Assembly: GCF_900537085.1 (NCBI RefSeq)
Contig: NZ_UNRE01000002.1
Span: 558,289-622,288 of the forward strand
Source of the DNA: Agarivorans sp. Alg241-V36
GTDB lineage: Bacteria > Pseudomonadota > Gammaproteobacteria > Enterobacterales > Celerinatantimonadaceae
Direction: 5' to 3'
DNA: 64,000 bases
Position 1 is the stretch's first letter. Each line of letters starts with the position of its first letter. This document shows, piece after piece, positions 40,419-49,335 of this stretch. Both the position numbers and the translations under genes were made by a program. A model generated the notes under the pieces. It saw nothing but the letters and a program-made list of their open reading frames with translations, was not told where the DNA came from and ran no database searches.

Positions 40419-42290
40419 ATGGAAACAGGAATGGCCGATAGTTTTTTATTATTTGAGCCCGATGCCAGTGATTTGGTTAGTCAAAAGCTGGTTCCGCTTT
40501 TTGAAGATGTTATTCTCCCCAAAATCTGGGATCTCAATGAACCGCCAGAGTTTAAAGCCGACAGCCTAGTATATTGCTACCTAAGCGACGAGAGCTTAAC
40601 GCACGTTATTGCACTGGCCGTAGAGCAACAATGGGTGATTGCGGTATTGCCACACCCTAAAGCCAATCATGCGCGCCGCGCCTTTAGTTTGGCCAATACA
40701 GCCGACAAAGCCTTGGCAGAATTTAGCCAAGCGCAGGTGAGCAAAATAGATGTACTGCGTTGTAATCAGCAAGTGGTGTTAAATCATTTGGTTGTAGGAC
40801 ATAGCTTTAACCTTCGCCCTGGTGGGCACAATGCTTCATGGCGGCAGCGCATTGCGCAAACTTGGCAAAACATACGCAAAATTGGCGAAATCAAACCGCA
40901 AAAGCTCAGCTTAACCACCGGCAGTGAAACCTGTTTAGAAACCTCTTTGGTGGGTTTAGTGATTATTGAGCATGCTCAAGGCTCTATGCTGTCTAAGCGC
41001 ATTCTTGTCGATACTCACTGTAACGACGGCATGTTAGAAAGTATGTTGTTAGCGCCGCGCAGTATTATGGAAATGTTTCGCTTTTTGGTCTTGGCGATGT
41101 TTGGTCGGGTGGTGAAAAAGCCGCGATTTCTTAGTTTAATCAAATCTAAATCGATAGAAGTTAAAGCTGAGAATGAGTTGGAGTATTGGCACGATGGGGT
41201 AATCGCCAAGGCCGATAGTTTAAACATTGAATGCGAACACCGAGCTCTGAGTATTTTGCCCTCAGCAGACATGCTCTGCCAAGACAATGTCGCTGCGGTA
41301 AAAGAGAGCCGAAAAATCGCCAACTTGCCAGAAGGTGAAGCGATAAATGCCATGGCCGCTAAGCCTTTACCGTGGATCGCCCACGCAGCCAAAGAAGAGT
41401 TTAAAGATCTGTATCAACTGCTGCGCGACAATGCCACCACTTCGCCGGCCTTTTTAACTTTAATGGTACTGTCGACCCTATTGGCAACCATTGGTCTTTA
41501 TGCCAGCTCTGCTCCGGTGATTATCGGCGCGATGATTCTAGCCCCGTTAATGGCGCCCATTATCTCGCTGTCTATGGCGCTCACCCGACAAGATCCCAGT
41601 TTAATGACTGCTAGTATCAGAACCTTGTTTACCGGCCTTTGTGTTGCTTTAAGCTTTGCTGCCTGCGCGAGCTTTGTTATTCCCATGGAAGTCATTACGC
41701 CAGAGATTTCGGCGCGGCTAAGCCCCAATTTGCTCGATTTAGGCGTAGCAATTATCTCGGGCATTGCTGGAGCCTATGCCCACGCAAGGATTGACGCGGC
41801 TAAAAGTCTGGCTGGGGTGGCGATTGCAGTTGCCTTGGTGCCGCCTTTGGCGGTAACCGGTATTGGTTTAGGCTGGCTTAATATTGGGGTTGCCTCTGGG
41901 GCCTTTTTGCTTTTTTTAACTAACTTAGCCGGCATTGTATTTTCGGCGGCTTTAACCTTTTTGTCCTTAGGCTTTGCCCCGTTTACTCGGGCTAAAAAAG
42001 GTTTGAGCATCGCCCTGTTGGCAGTGGCCTTAGTAAGTATTCCTTTAGTGTTTAGCTTTAATCGCCTATCGGAAGAGGCGCAAATAGTGCAGCGCTTACA
42101 AGGTAAAACCTTTAATGAAGTATTGCTGCGCACAGTGCGCGCTCAAAGCACTAAACCACTTACCTTACGCCTGCAACTCGTCAGTAAGAAATCACTTAAC
42201 GACCAGCAATTAGACACACTTAAAGAGCGCATCAAGCAAGAGCTTGGCCGCGATTTTGAGCTAGAAGCTTCCATCATCATTCGGCGCTAG
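40419..42290 (+). CDS. DUF389 membrane protein
   Basis: About 623 residues. The N-terminal 300 residues are soluble, and a DUF389 membrane domain (about 335-520) follows with PVIIGAMILAPLMAPIISLSMAL and GVAIAVALVPPLAVTGIGLG. The C-terminus (about 545-623) is a soluble alpha/beta piece. DUF389 proteins are uncharacterised; a transport or mechanosensing role has been guessed only from topology. A second ATG four codons later is an equally good start. Confidence 0.78.
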   Translation: METGMADSFLLFEPDASDLVSQKLVPLFEDVILPKIWDLNEPPEFKADSLVYCYLSDESLTHVIALAVEQQWVIAVLPHPKANHARRAFSLANTADKALAEFSQAQVSKIDVLRCNQQVVLNHLVVGHSFNLRPGGHNASWRQRIAQTWQNIRKIGEIKPQKLSLTTGSETCLETSLVGLVIIEHAQGSMLSKRILVDTHCNDGMLESMLLAPRSIMEMFRFLVLAMFGRVVKKPRFLSLIKSKSIEVKAENELEYWHDGVIAKADSLNIECEHRALSILPSADMLCQDNVAAVKESRKIANLPEGEAINAMAAKPLPWIAHAAKEEFKDLYQLLRDNATTSPAFLTLMVLSTLLATIGLYASSAPVIIGAMILAPLMAPIISLSMALTRQDPSLMTASIRTLFTGLCVALSFAACASFVIPMEVITPEISARLSPNLLDLGVAIISGIAGAYAHARIDAAKSLAGVAIAVALVPPLAVTGIGLGWLNIGVASGAFLLFLTNLAGIVFSAALTFLSLGFAPFTRAKKGLSIALLAVALVSIPLVFSFNRLSEEAQIVQRLQGKTFNEVLLRTVRAQSTKPLTLRLQLVSKKSLNDQQLDTLKERIKQELGRDFELEASIIIRR

Positions 42291-42414
42291 TGAGCTCATT
42301 GTTGCAATTGCCAAAGCTTAGTCACTTGCTCAAGCACATTTAGCCTTGTTTAACGCAGCTTTAAACAGGGCTAAACGGCCGGCAGAAACAGAAAATAAGC
42401 CTTGAATGCTTGTT

Positions 42415-42438
42415 ATGTTGCAATGTTGCAATGTATCA
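42415..42438. promoter_or_regulatory. Triple 8-base repeat before zur, candidate operator
   Basis: ATGTTGCA ATGTTGCA ATGTATCA, three tandem 8-base repeats 49-72 bases before the Fur-family gene. The spacing of GTT/GCA/ATC steps is compatible with a Zur or promoter-overlapping site (autoregulation), but it is not a canonical Zur palindrome. Confidence 0.4.
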
Positions 42439-42486
42439 TTTCGTTAAGCGGTTTCGAAACCAGCAAAACAGAGTTTGAGTATTCAT

Positions 42487-42948
42487 ATGATGCAAATAGA
42501 TAGCGTTATTCAACATGCCGAACAGCATTGTAAGCAACGTGGTGTGCGCTTAACGACGAAGAGAAAACAAGTACTGTCGGCATTGGTGCAGTCTAATAAA
42601 GCGCTGTCGGCCTATGAGCTGATCGAACACTGCAAAGAGCTGTTCGACCAAAGCATTCCCGCCATGTCTGTTTATCGTATTCTTGAGTTTTTAGAAACCG
42701 AGCATTTAGTGCACAAGCTTAGTTTGGCCAATAAATACGTTGCTTGCGCCCATATTTGCTGCAGCCATGGCCATGGGGTACCGCAATTTCTGATTTGTGG
42801 AAAATGCAATAAAGTAAAAGAAATCACCATTGCAGCTTCAACCATCGACGAGCTAAAGCAAAACGCTCAACAAGCGGGTTTTACTCTAGTAAGCCAACAG
42901 TTAGAAATGAACTGTGTTTGTGATGACTGCTTGAACCAAGCCGCTTAA
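42487..42948 (+). CDS. zur: Fur-family zinc regulator (Zur-like)
   Basis: About 153 residues from ATG 42487 (a TTG further upstream is in frame). Winged-helix domain (about 1-80; RLTTKRKQVLSAL, AMSVYRILEFLE), then a dimer domain with the sensor ligands CAHICCSHGHG and the structural zinc site formed by CGKC and CVCDDC. These patterns fit Zur better than Fur. It is followed 22 bases later by a zinc-type COG0523 GTPase, the usual Zur target, which supports the call. It represses zinc-uptake genes when zinc is plentiful. Confidence 0.8.
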   Translation: MMQIDSVIQHAEQHCKQRGVRLTTKRKQVLSALVQSNKALSAYELIEHCKELFDQSIPAMSVYRILEFLETEHLVHKLSLANKYVACAHICCSHGHGVPQFLICGKCNKVKEITIAASTIDELKQNAQQAGFTLVSQQLEMNCVCDDCLNQAA

Positions 42949-42969
42949 CCCTAAGACCTGGAACACAAC

Positions 42970-43974
42970 ATGAGCAGTAAGCGCCAAACCATCAGCGCCG
43001 TACCCACCAATATTATTACCGGCTTTTTGGGCGTAGGTAAAACCTCGGCTATTTTGCAGCTAATGCGCAATAAACCCGACAACGAGCGCTGGGCGATACT
43101 AGTGAATGAGTTTGGCGAAATTGGTATTGATGGCGCCTTGCTGCAAGGCCAACACCAGCAGCAACAGGTGTATATTCGTGAAGTGCCCGGTGGCTGCATG
43201 TGCTGCGCCGCAGGTTTGCCGATGCAAATTGCCTTAAATCAGCTGCTCAGTGAATCTACGCCAGATAGGTTGCTGATTGAGCCTACAGGCTTGGGCCATC
43301 CTAAAGAAGTGCTGGAAGTGCTGTCGTCTAAGTATTACCAGCAGGTATTGTCGTTAAATAAAACCATTACGCTTGTTGATGCTAGAAACCTAAGCGATTC
43401 ACGTTACACCAGCCACGATACCTTTAACCAACAAATTGCCATTGCCGACACCGTGATTGGCAACAAGTTAGATCTTTACCAAGGCGATGAACAGCAGCAA
43501 CTTCGAGACTACGTGGTACAGCAGGGCCGCGATGGCACACAAGTTCTGTTTAGCAAAAATGGTATGATAGACATTGGCTGTTTAAAAGGAACAACAAGCA
43601 GTAATTACGCTCCAGATGATCATCATCACCATCATCATGGAAGCGATAAACCGCTAGCCTCTGAGTTAACTATTCCCGACAGTGGTTATTTAAAAGCTAG
43701 CAATCAAGGCGAAGGGTTTAATAGCATTGGTTGGCGATTTGCGCCCAATAAAGTATTCGACCGCAAGAAGCTCTGTTTGTTATTACTCAGCCTAAAAGTA
43801 GAGCGGATTAAAGCGGTGTTTATCACCAGCAGCGGCGTATTTGGCTACAACTACACCAGCGACGGCCTAAGCGAAGCCGAGCTAGATGACTGCCTAGAAA
43901 GCCGCATAGAGGTGATAGCAGATAAACTCGATGACAACCTAGAGGCAAGATTGTTAGAGTGTTTAGTGGAGTAG
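42970..43974 (+). CDS. COG0523 GTPase, zinc metallochaperone type
   Basis: 334 residues: P-loop GFLGVGKTS (about 16-24), the CxCC metal site GGCMCC (about residue 76), the NKLD guanine motif, a run of six histidines after DD (about 219-226), and the CobW C-terminal domain. COG0523 proteins of this kind deliver zinc to client enzymes when zinc is low. The neighbouring zur gene 22 bases upstream strengthens the zinc assignment over cobalt or nitrile hydratase roles. Confidence 0.85.
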   Translation: MSSKRQTISAVPTNIITGFLGVGKTSAILQLMRNKPDNERWAILVNEFGEIGIDGALLQGQHQQQQVYIREVPGGCMCCAAGLPMQIALNQLLSESTPDRLLIEPTGLGHPKEVLEVLSSKYYQQVLSLNKTITLVDARNLSDSRYTSHDTFNQQIAIADTVIGNKLDLYQGDEQQQLRDYVVQQGRDGTQVLFSKNGMIDIGCLKGTTSSNYAPDDHHHHHHGSDKPLASELTIPDSGYLKASNQGEGFNSIGWRFAPNKVFDRKKLCLLLLSLKVERIKAVFITSSGVFGYNYTSDGLSEAELDDCLESRIEVIADKLDDNLEARLLECLVE

Positions 43975-44016
43975 GTGGGAATAAACAAAACCGCTGCTTG
44001 AGGTTTCACTGATAAT

Positions 44017-45467
44017 TCACTCTAGTTTACCAGCTAATTCGATCAGGCCTTTGAGATCTTCCCATAGCCAGTATTTGCTATTAGGTATTTCTTCGTTAAA
44101 GGCTGCGGTATTTTTAGAAAGAGACATTATCCACCAGTGTTTTTCTTCAGGCGTTGAACTGGACTGGCTTAAACCCAAGTCATCTCCCCTCGGTAAGTAA
44201 TGGTGAGAGATATCTCTTCCAAAGGGGCCTTTAATTGTTCCCTGCTTTAGTACTACACAGCTTAGCGATTTGCTAATGCAATCCTTTAGTGACAAGCCAG
44301 GGATGATATCCTTATTGACGAAAACAAATTGTGATTTGGGAGTAATATAATTGCTTCGTTCATTATATGACTCTAAGCCTTGATCTTGTTCTATTAAGCC
44401 AATAATCAACGCGACTATGTTTATATGTTGGGCTTCATTTTTCTTTCGTTTTAAAGCCTCAACGGTTCTTAAGCAAGCGTCTACTTTGTTTACCAATTGG
44501 TCTATGTCCCTAACTTGTAGGCCATAAGCTTTCGCCAAAATTGCGAGGTGTTTGTTAACACTGTTTGTTGCTGTATAGGAGAAATAAGGAAAAATCTCCA
44601 AGTCAGGATAATTGAACTCCTTGTTACTTAAATAGTGCTCAATATCAGGTTCTGGTAGGTTTGCTTTTCTATCGAAGAAACGTTTTAAATATTGAAGGGA
44701 CGCAAAGTCGTTTCCGTACACTGCTTTGATTGAGTGACAGAGTTGTTCTGTATCGGTAGCAACTACAAATACGAAGTTTTTGGTAGAAAAGAAGTGTTTA
44801 ATTACCTCTAACATTTCTATTGCATAGGTTGGTCTACAACGATCAAGCTCATCAACTAATACGACTACGGGAAGGCTTGCTGAAAAATTGATTTCTAGAA
44901 CTTCTGCTAGTTGCTCAAGGCCTAAACGAATTTGTTTTATAGCTTCAATTTGTTCCGAATAATCTTTAGTTAACTGTGTTCTAAAAGTATCTGAATCATC
45001 TTCCAATAGTTCTTTAACTGTTTCCATTCCAATATTAGAGTCGTTTAGAAGTTTAGCGCTAGCAATGCCCGCTAGGCCTACTAAAGACCCTTTGAGTGCC
45101 TTGCCTAGAAAGAGCTTCAATGATTGAGCACTTGCCTGTGAACCGATATCGTCGTTGAATTGCTCTAACTGAGTTAATAGTTCACTAGTCACTACGGTTA
45201 AGGGTCTTTGGAGAAGTCGCTTTCCCAAGCGTCAATATAAATAACAGGGTGCTGCTTACGGAGCAGTTTAGTATAGAAGCGCTTGAGAAACTCGGTTTTT
45301 CCAGTACCCCATGCACCATTTAGATTTAGGACGAAGCCGTCCCTTTCACCAGTAATGTAATTGGATAAGAAGTCTCCGTAGCTTTTTCTTTTTAGCTTAC
45401 AGTTATCGAAATTGTATGTTTTTTGCCAATTGTAAAACTTAGCATTTTTAGTGTTCAGCTTTAACAT
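44017..45467 (-). pseudogene. KAP-family P-loop NTPase, split by a -1 frameshift
   Basis: Two frames together make one KAP NTPase. The first (45198-45467) has Walker A GAWGTGKTEF and ends DAWESDFSKDP-stop; the second continues from CCC TTA ACC as LTVVTSELLTQL and contains Walker B VVVLVDELDRC and about 390 residues to the end. Adding one base near 45210 would restore a chain of about 480 residues. KAP NTPases occur in phage-exclusion and membrane-associated systems. The site lacks a classical slippery heptamer, so it is either a real inactivating deletion or a sequencing error. Confidence 0.75.
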
Positions 45468-45730
45468 TGAGTTGTTTCACCAACAATTGATTACCTAGTC
45501 ACTATTGGATGCTACCTCTTTGTAGAGAAAGAGCAAAGTCCCTTTACTTTATAGTTAGTCGTTTAATTTGCCTACTGATGTGTGGTTAACTTTATTTCAA
45601 CTATGAAGCTCTCTATTGGCGAACATCAAGTTACAACATAATCTTATATTGATTGAAATGTCATTTAAGGGTAGTGTTCTGTTAAGTGGTTGTAATTGTT
45701 GTTTTTGAATAAATTAAGGATGAAAAAGAG
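45468..45730. other. Spacer between the KAP gene and the Tae4 gene
   Basis: About 260 AT-rich bases between divergent genes, no gene seen. It should hold promoters for both, but none is clear. Confidence 0.3.
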
Positions 45731-46218
45731 ATGGCTAAATTACCTAGTTGGGACGTGTTGAGTTCCAATTACCCTTCCTTACCGGCATCAACGGTATTTA
45801 AGCAAATTGGGGGGAAGGTAGAGTTAAATTATGACATGGGTATATTTGGTAATGCTTGTGCCACTCGAGTGTCAAAAGCTCTAAATGGTTCAGGTTCTCT
45901 GCATAAGATACCTTTTTACAAAGCCGTTGGTCCGAATGGAAAATATGAAGGCCAAGTTTCTTCTGGGAAAAATAAAACTGGTATATTTTTAGGGTAAAGA
46001 TTCTGATCAAATACCTTACGGAAAAATATGGGAAGCCGGAAACGTTTTTGCCTTCCGAATATGATGCCGCACTTTCCGGGAGAAAAGGGATAATTATATT
46101 TGAAGTTCATGGGTGGTCGGATGCGACAGGTCATGCAGATCTTTGGAATGGAAAGGAGTGCGTATATCAAGGTTATGGAGATGCTTCTCATAAAATCAGT
46201 TTTTGGGAGGCTTCATAA
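45731..46218 (+). pseudogene. tae4: Type VI amidase effector Tae4, frameshifted
   Basis: The first frame (45731-45997, 88 residues) carries the Tae4 core WDVLSSNYPSLP, IGGKVELNYD and the catalytic Cys43 in GNACATRVSKALN. At TTTTTAGGGTAA it stops, while the next frame (about 45995-46218) carries the rest: SGRKGIIIFE, catalytic His in SDATGHADLWNG and the final WEAS. The total of 488 bases is one base short of a 162-residue protein. Tae4 cleaves the peptide of peptidoglycan in rival cells after T6SS delivery. The intact immunity gene overlaps the stop (TAATG). No T6SS genes are in the window. Confidence 0.8.
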
Positions 46219-46589
46219 TGCAGGTTGCTAAATGCGCGCTACTAGCAATAACGCTTAGCACGATTGGTTTTTCTTCTGTTGTTTCATCAGAACAACGTCA
46301 ACTCGATAACTCAGTTTTAAGCTTTGCTCGCTCAAATTGTTTGTTTTGGTACTTTAAATCACAAGGTTATGACACTACCGATATTAGGAAAATAAGCTCT
46401 GGTATTGTAGAAATGAGTACATATTCAGCGGACAAGTATCAAGATTTAGCTATGTTGGTAAAAGAATACTCTCCTGAAATTAGCACTAAGCAAAACCTTG
46501 ATTTACAACTGGGCAAGTGCTTCGTTTTGGATGTCGATAAGAGCTTTCTTGATAGTGCCAATAAAATATTTGCTAAAGATGAGCGCTAA
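46218..46589 (+). CDS. tai4: Type VI amidase immunity protein Tai4
   Basis: 123 residues from ATG 46218, which shares bases with the Tae4 stop and has GGAGG just upstream. The signal peptide ends VVSS. The mature all-helical protein has the Tai4 pattern: NCLFWYFKSQGYDTTDI, MLVKEYSPE and LGKCFVLDVDKS with its disulfide cysteines. Tai4 binds Tae4 in the periplasm and blocks its active site. Retention of the immunity gene beside a broken effector would protect against kin that still fire Tae4. Confidence 0.8.
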   Translation: MQVAKCALLAITLSTIGFSSVVSSEQRQLDNSVLSFARSNCLFWYFKSQGYDTTDIRKISSGIVEMSTYSADKYQDLAMLVKEYSPEISTKQNLDLQLGKCFVLDVDKSFLDSANKIFAKDER

Positions 46590-46653
46590 ACAATGAGTCT
46601 GGGTGCATTCCAAAATTGGCTCTCAAGTTTTCGTGTTTAGAGATAGTGCTCTT

Positions 46654-47382
46654 TTATAGATGCAGCGGCACCATTTGTCGCCAATAGCGCCCGCGATGAG
46701 CACGGCCTTCCCATTCGATCATTCTATGATTTAAGCCTTTTTGGTTAAGAATATGGCTTAGGGCGTGATTGTTTTGCAGGAAGGGATCCTGATTACCAAT
46801 AATAAACAGTAAGTCGGTATTGGCCAGTGCAGCTAAGCGCTGGGGGCAGTTTAGGTTAACCAGATAATGAGTAGGTGTGTGGAAATATACGCTGTCATCA
46901 TAAAAGCCTTCGAATAAATCACTAAAAGATTCTACCTGCCAAGTGAGGTCGAAACGGCCAGAAAACGCGGCTAGTTTGTTGAACAGGTGAGGGTGGCGAA
47001 ATACTATATTGGCGGCATGAAAAGCACCCAGTGAACAGCCGTGAGAAATGGTACAAGGGTGATCATTTTTTTGCGCCATTAAGGGCAGTACTTCGCGCAG
47101 TATGTATTCTTCGTATTGCTGGTGGCGTTGAATACGCCCAGCAGGGTGGGCCCAAAAGCAGTACATGCTTTCTATGTCTATGCTGTCTACGCAATATAAT
47201 TGCAGTTGCCCAGCATTAATTTTGTGGGCGATTGAGTTAACTAGCCCTAGGTTTTCGTATTCATAAAAACGCCCGCCACGAGTGGGAAACACCAGCACTT
47301 TGGCGCCCGCATGGCCAAATACCAATAGCTCCATATCGCGGTGCAGGTTAGGGCTCCACCAACGATGATATTCTCTATTCAT
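46654..47382 (-). CDS. Alpha/beta-hydrolase esterase (esterase D-like)
   Basis: 242 residues with the nucleophile elbow HGCSLGAFHA (Ser near residue 116), the acid in GNQDPF and the base in EGRAHRG. It matches the esterase/PHB-depolymerase-like family and has no signal peptide, so it is cytoplasmic. Its start overlaps the stop of the preceding acetylxylan-esterase-like gene by 8 bases, so the two are translated together and probably act on related acyl esters. Confidence 0.78.
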   Translation of the reverse strand: MNREYHRWWSPNLHRDMELLVFGHAGAKVLVFPTRGGRFYEYENLGLVNSIAHKINAGQLQLYCVDSIDIESMYCFWAHPAGRIQRHQQYEEYILREVLPLMAQKNDHPCTISHGCSLGAFHAANIVFRHPHLFNKLAAFSGRFDLTWQVESFSDLFEGFYDDSVYFHTPTHYLVNLNCPQRLAALANTDLLFIIGNQDPFLQNNHALSHILNQKGLNHRMIEWEGRAHRGRYWRQMVPLHL

Positions 47383-48349
47383 ACTTACTTAGTTCACCAA
47401 AAAACTCACTGAGTTGTTGATTAAGTTGTTCGCGCTGTTGCTGTTGTTCGGGGTACTCGAAATGTCCGGCTCTTAGCACGGCTAACTGCTTAGGTTTAGG
47501 GGCATTGTTGTAGGCTGAGAATTGCCCCGGCGGCGCGACAAATGGGTCGAACAGAGCTAACGCCCAATGGCTAGGGCAGTTTAAATAAGTAGCTGCTGTA
47601 GCTGAGTCAAAGTAGCGCAGGGTGCTTAAGGCGAGTTTTGGTTGCTGTTGGTAAAAGTCTTGTAATGCCTTGCCACTGCCATGGGTAGCCAGCTTTAAAC
47701 GCAGCGCCACATTGCCAAAGGTAGGAACATGAAAATGAGCACGCTGAATACGTGGGTCAAAGGCGCTAGCGAATATACCTAGCCCGCCACCAAAGCTACT
47801 GCCCATTAAACCTATTCTGTCGGCAACTTGTGGAAACAGGCGCAGCAAGGCACTGACACCACACCATAAATCTTGAACACAACCGCCAATGATGTAGCGT
47901 TCTTTATCTTGAATGTTATGTAATACGTGCCACATTGGGTTGTCTGAAATTGGCGCTTTGGCACTTAGGCCTATGCCCCGTGAGCAAGGCATTAATACTG
48001 CTGTATTGGCAAGCGGCACTTGGCAGTCTACTTGCTCTATACTGCCATAACCGTGGGCGCTAATGATGGCTTGGCTTATTACACCCGAGTGGGGAAGCAG
48101 CAACCAGCCGCCGCAACGCATTTGCTTAGTTGAGTTGTAATAGCACTTAAAAATGCGCCAGTTTGGCGAGTCTTGGTGGCAATCTTGAATAGCGACATCG
48201 GGCCTAATTTGCAGAGCATGTTGATACTTGTTTTGCCAAAAGCTTTTAAAGCCTCTGGGCCGATCATTAGGGCGCAGCGCTTTAAGTTGGCTTAGGGTGT
48301 ATCCGTAGTCTGGCTCAAACTCAAATTCATGTTTAAGTTTGCTGGGCAT
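47375..48349 (-). CDS. Acetyl xylan esterase / cephalosporin-C deacetylase family
   Basis: 324 residues of the AXE1 family: oxyanion and nucleophile regions SAHGYGS and GSSFGGGLG (Ser near residue 182), acid in ALFDPFVAPP and His in AGHFEYP. The substrates are usually acetylated sugars or xylo-oligosaccharides. No signal peptide is seen, so it would act on imported oligosaccharides. It forms a two-gene unit with the esterase downstream. Confidence 0.82.
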   Translation of the reverse strand: MPSKLKHEFEFEPDYGYTLSQLKALRPNDRPRGFKSFWQNKYQHALQIRPDVAIQDCHQDSPNWRIFKCYYNSTKQMRCGGWLLLPHSGVISQAIISAHGYGSIEQVDCQVPLANTAVLMPCSRGIGLSAKAPISDNPMWHVLHNIQDKERYIIGGCVQDLWCGVSALLRLFPQVADRIGLMGSSFGGGLGIFASAFDPRIQRAHFHVPTFGNVALRLKLATHGSGKALQDFYQQQPKLALSTLRYFDSATAATYLNCPSHWALALFDPFVAPPGQFSAYNNAPKPKQLAVLRAGHFEYPEQQQQREQLNQQLSEFFGELSKYE

Positions 48350-48569
48350 ATTTCGCTATCTTCATTTAGGTTTATGAAAACTATAACGCTTTTATGTTAC
48401 AAATTTCTAATGTTAAATATTTTTGTCAGTGTGGTCGAATCAGTCGTGGTGAGGCGCTATGCTTGTTGCTGATGAAATGGCTAACTAAAGGCTTTAGCCT
48501 GTAGCTCCAAAACGGTTTAGTATTATTTCTCGCTTAGGCATCTTCTGATTTTATAAATAAGGATTGATT

Positions 48570-49253
48570 GTGGTTGAAGACTTTTCTTCTATTTGGCAAC
48601 GAGCGGCTGAGCGAAAAGGTGGTGACGCAGCCTTGCAGCACTTACTTAGCACGCCTTTAAGTAGCGAACATTTAGCAGGTATAAGCGATGACCGTTGGTT
48701 GTCGGCTTTTACTAAAACCATCTTCCAATCTGGCTTTGTGTGGCGAGTAGTGGAAGATAAATGGCCTAATTTTGAACAAGCTTTCTTCGATTTTGACCCA
48801 GAGAAAATGCTGATGTTGGATGACAGCCACATTGAGCGCTTATGTAACGACGCCAGCATTATTCGTAATCGGCAAAAAATTATAACCGTGCCTCACAATG
48901 CTCAAATGATTCTAGATCTAGCTAAAGAGCATGGCAGCTTTGGCAAGTTCGTGGCTCAGTGGCCAAGCGACGACATTGTGGGTTTATGGTTATTGCTTAA
49001 AAAACAAGGTGCACGCCTAGGTGGTAACTCAGCGTCTTATGCCTTGCGCCGCATGGGTAAAGACACCTTTATTTTGTCTAACGATGTGGTGGCCTATTTA
49101 GTTAATCGTGGTGTGGTGAACAAAGCGCCAACCAGCATAAAAGGGCTAAAAGCGGTGCAAGAAGTGTTTAACGGCTGGCAGTTACAAAGTAGCTTGCCCT
49201 TGGCAGCTATTAGCCAAACCGTGGCTTACTCAATTGGTGAGAACTACTTATAA
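48570..49253 (+). CDS. DNA-3-methyladenine glycosylase I family
   Basis: About 227 residues from GTG 48570 (AAGGA 6 bases upstream; an in-frame TTG two codons earlier overlaps the site). It matches the Adenine_glyco (Tag) family: FTKTIFQSGFVWRVVEDKWPNF, SIIRNRQKI and SFGKFVAQWP. Members remove 3-methyladenine from DNA. The usual zinc-binding cysteine and histidines of E. coli Tag are not obvious, so it may be a divergent subfamily. Confidence 0.78.
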   Translation: MVEDFSSIWQRAAERKGGDAALQHLLSTPLSSEHLAGISDDRWLSAFTKTIFQSGFVWRVVEDKWPNFEQAFFDFDPEKMLMLDDSHIERLCNDASIIRNRQKIITVPHNAQMILDLAKEHGSFGKFVAQWPSDDIVGLWLLLKKQGARLGGNSASYALRRMGKDTFILSNDVVAYLVNRGVVNKAPTSIKGLKAVQEVFNGWQLQSSLPLAAISQTVAYSIGENYL

Positions 49254-49285
49254 GGCCCACAGTATTTCGCGTTGAAAAAACAACA

Positions 49286-49310
49286 CAAACCCAGCTTAAC
49301 TGGGCTTATT
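49286..49310. terminator. Weak hairpin between convergent genes
   Basis: CCCAG / CTGGG with a 5-base loop and A/T-rich flanks. Confidence 0.45.
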
Positions 49311-49335
49311 GTTATTTATCTATAGGCTTTTGGCG

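Noticed and set aside
41015-42133. Long minus-strand frames inside the DUF389 gene
   Set aside because: They are shadows of the strong plus-strand gene; composition follows the plus frame and no ribosome sites are present.
45195-45230. Programmed -1 frameshift in the KAP NTPase
   Set aside because: The site reads GAC CCT TAA; there is no X-XXY-YYZ slippery heptamer and no obvious downstream stimulatory stem, so a deletion or sequencing error is simpler.
45980-46000. Programmed frameshift in Tae4
   Set aside because: ATA TTT TTA GGG TAA has only five Ts and cannot re-pair properly in the -1 frame; treated as a disrupted gene.
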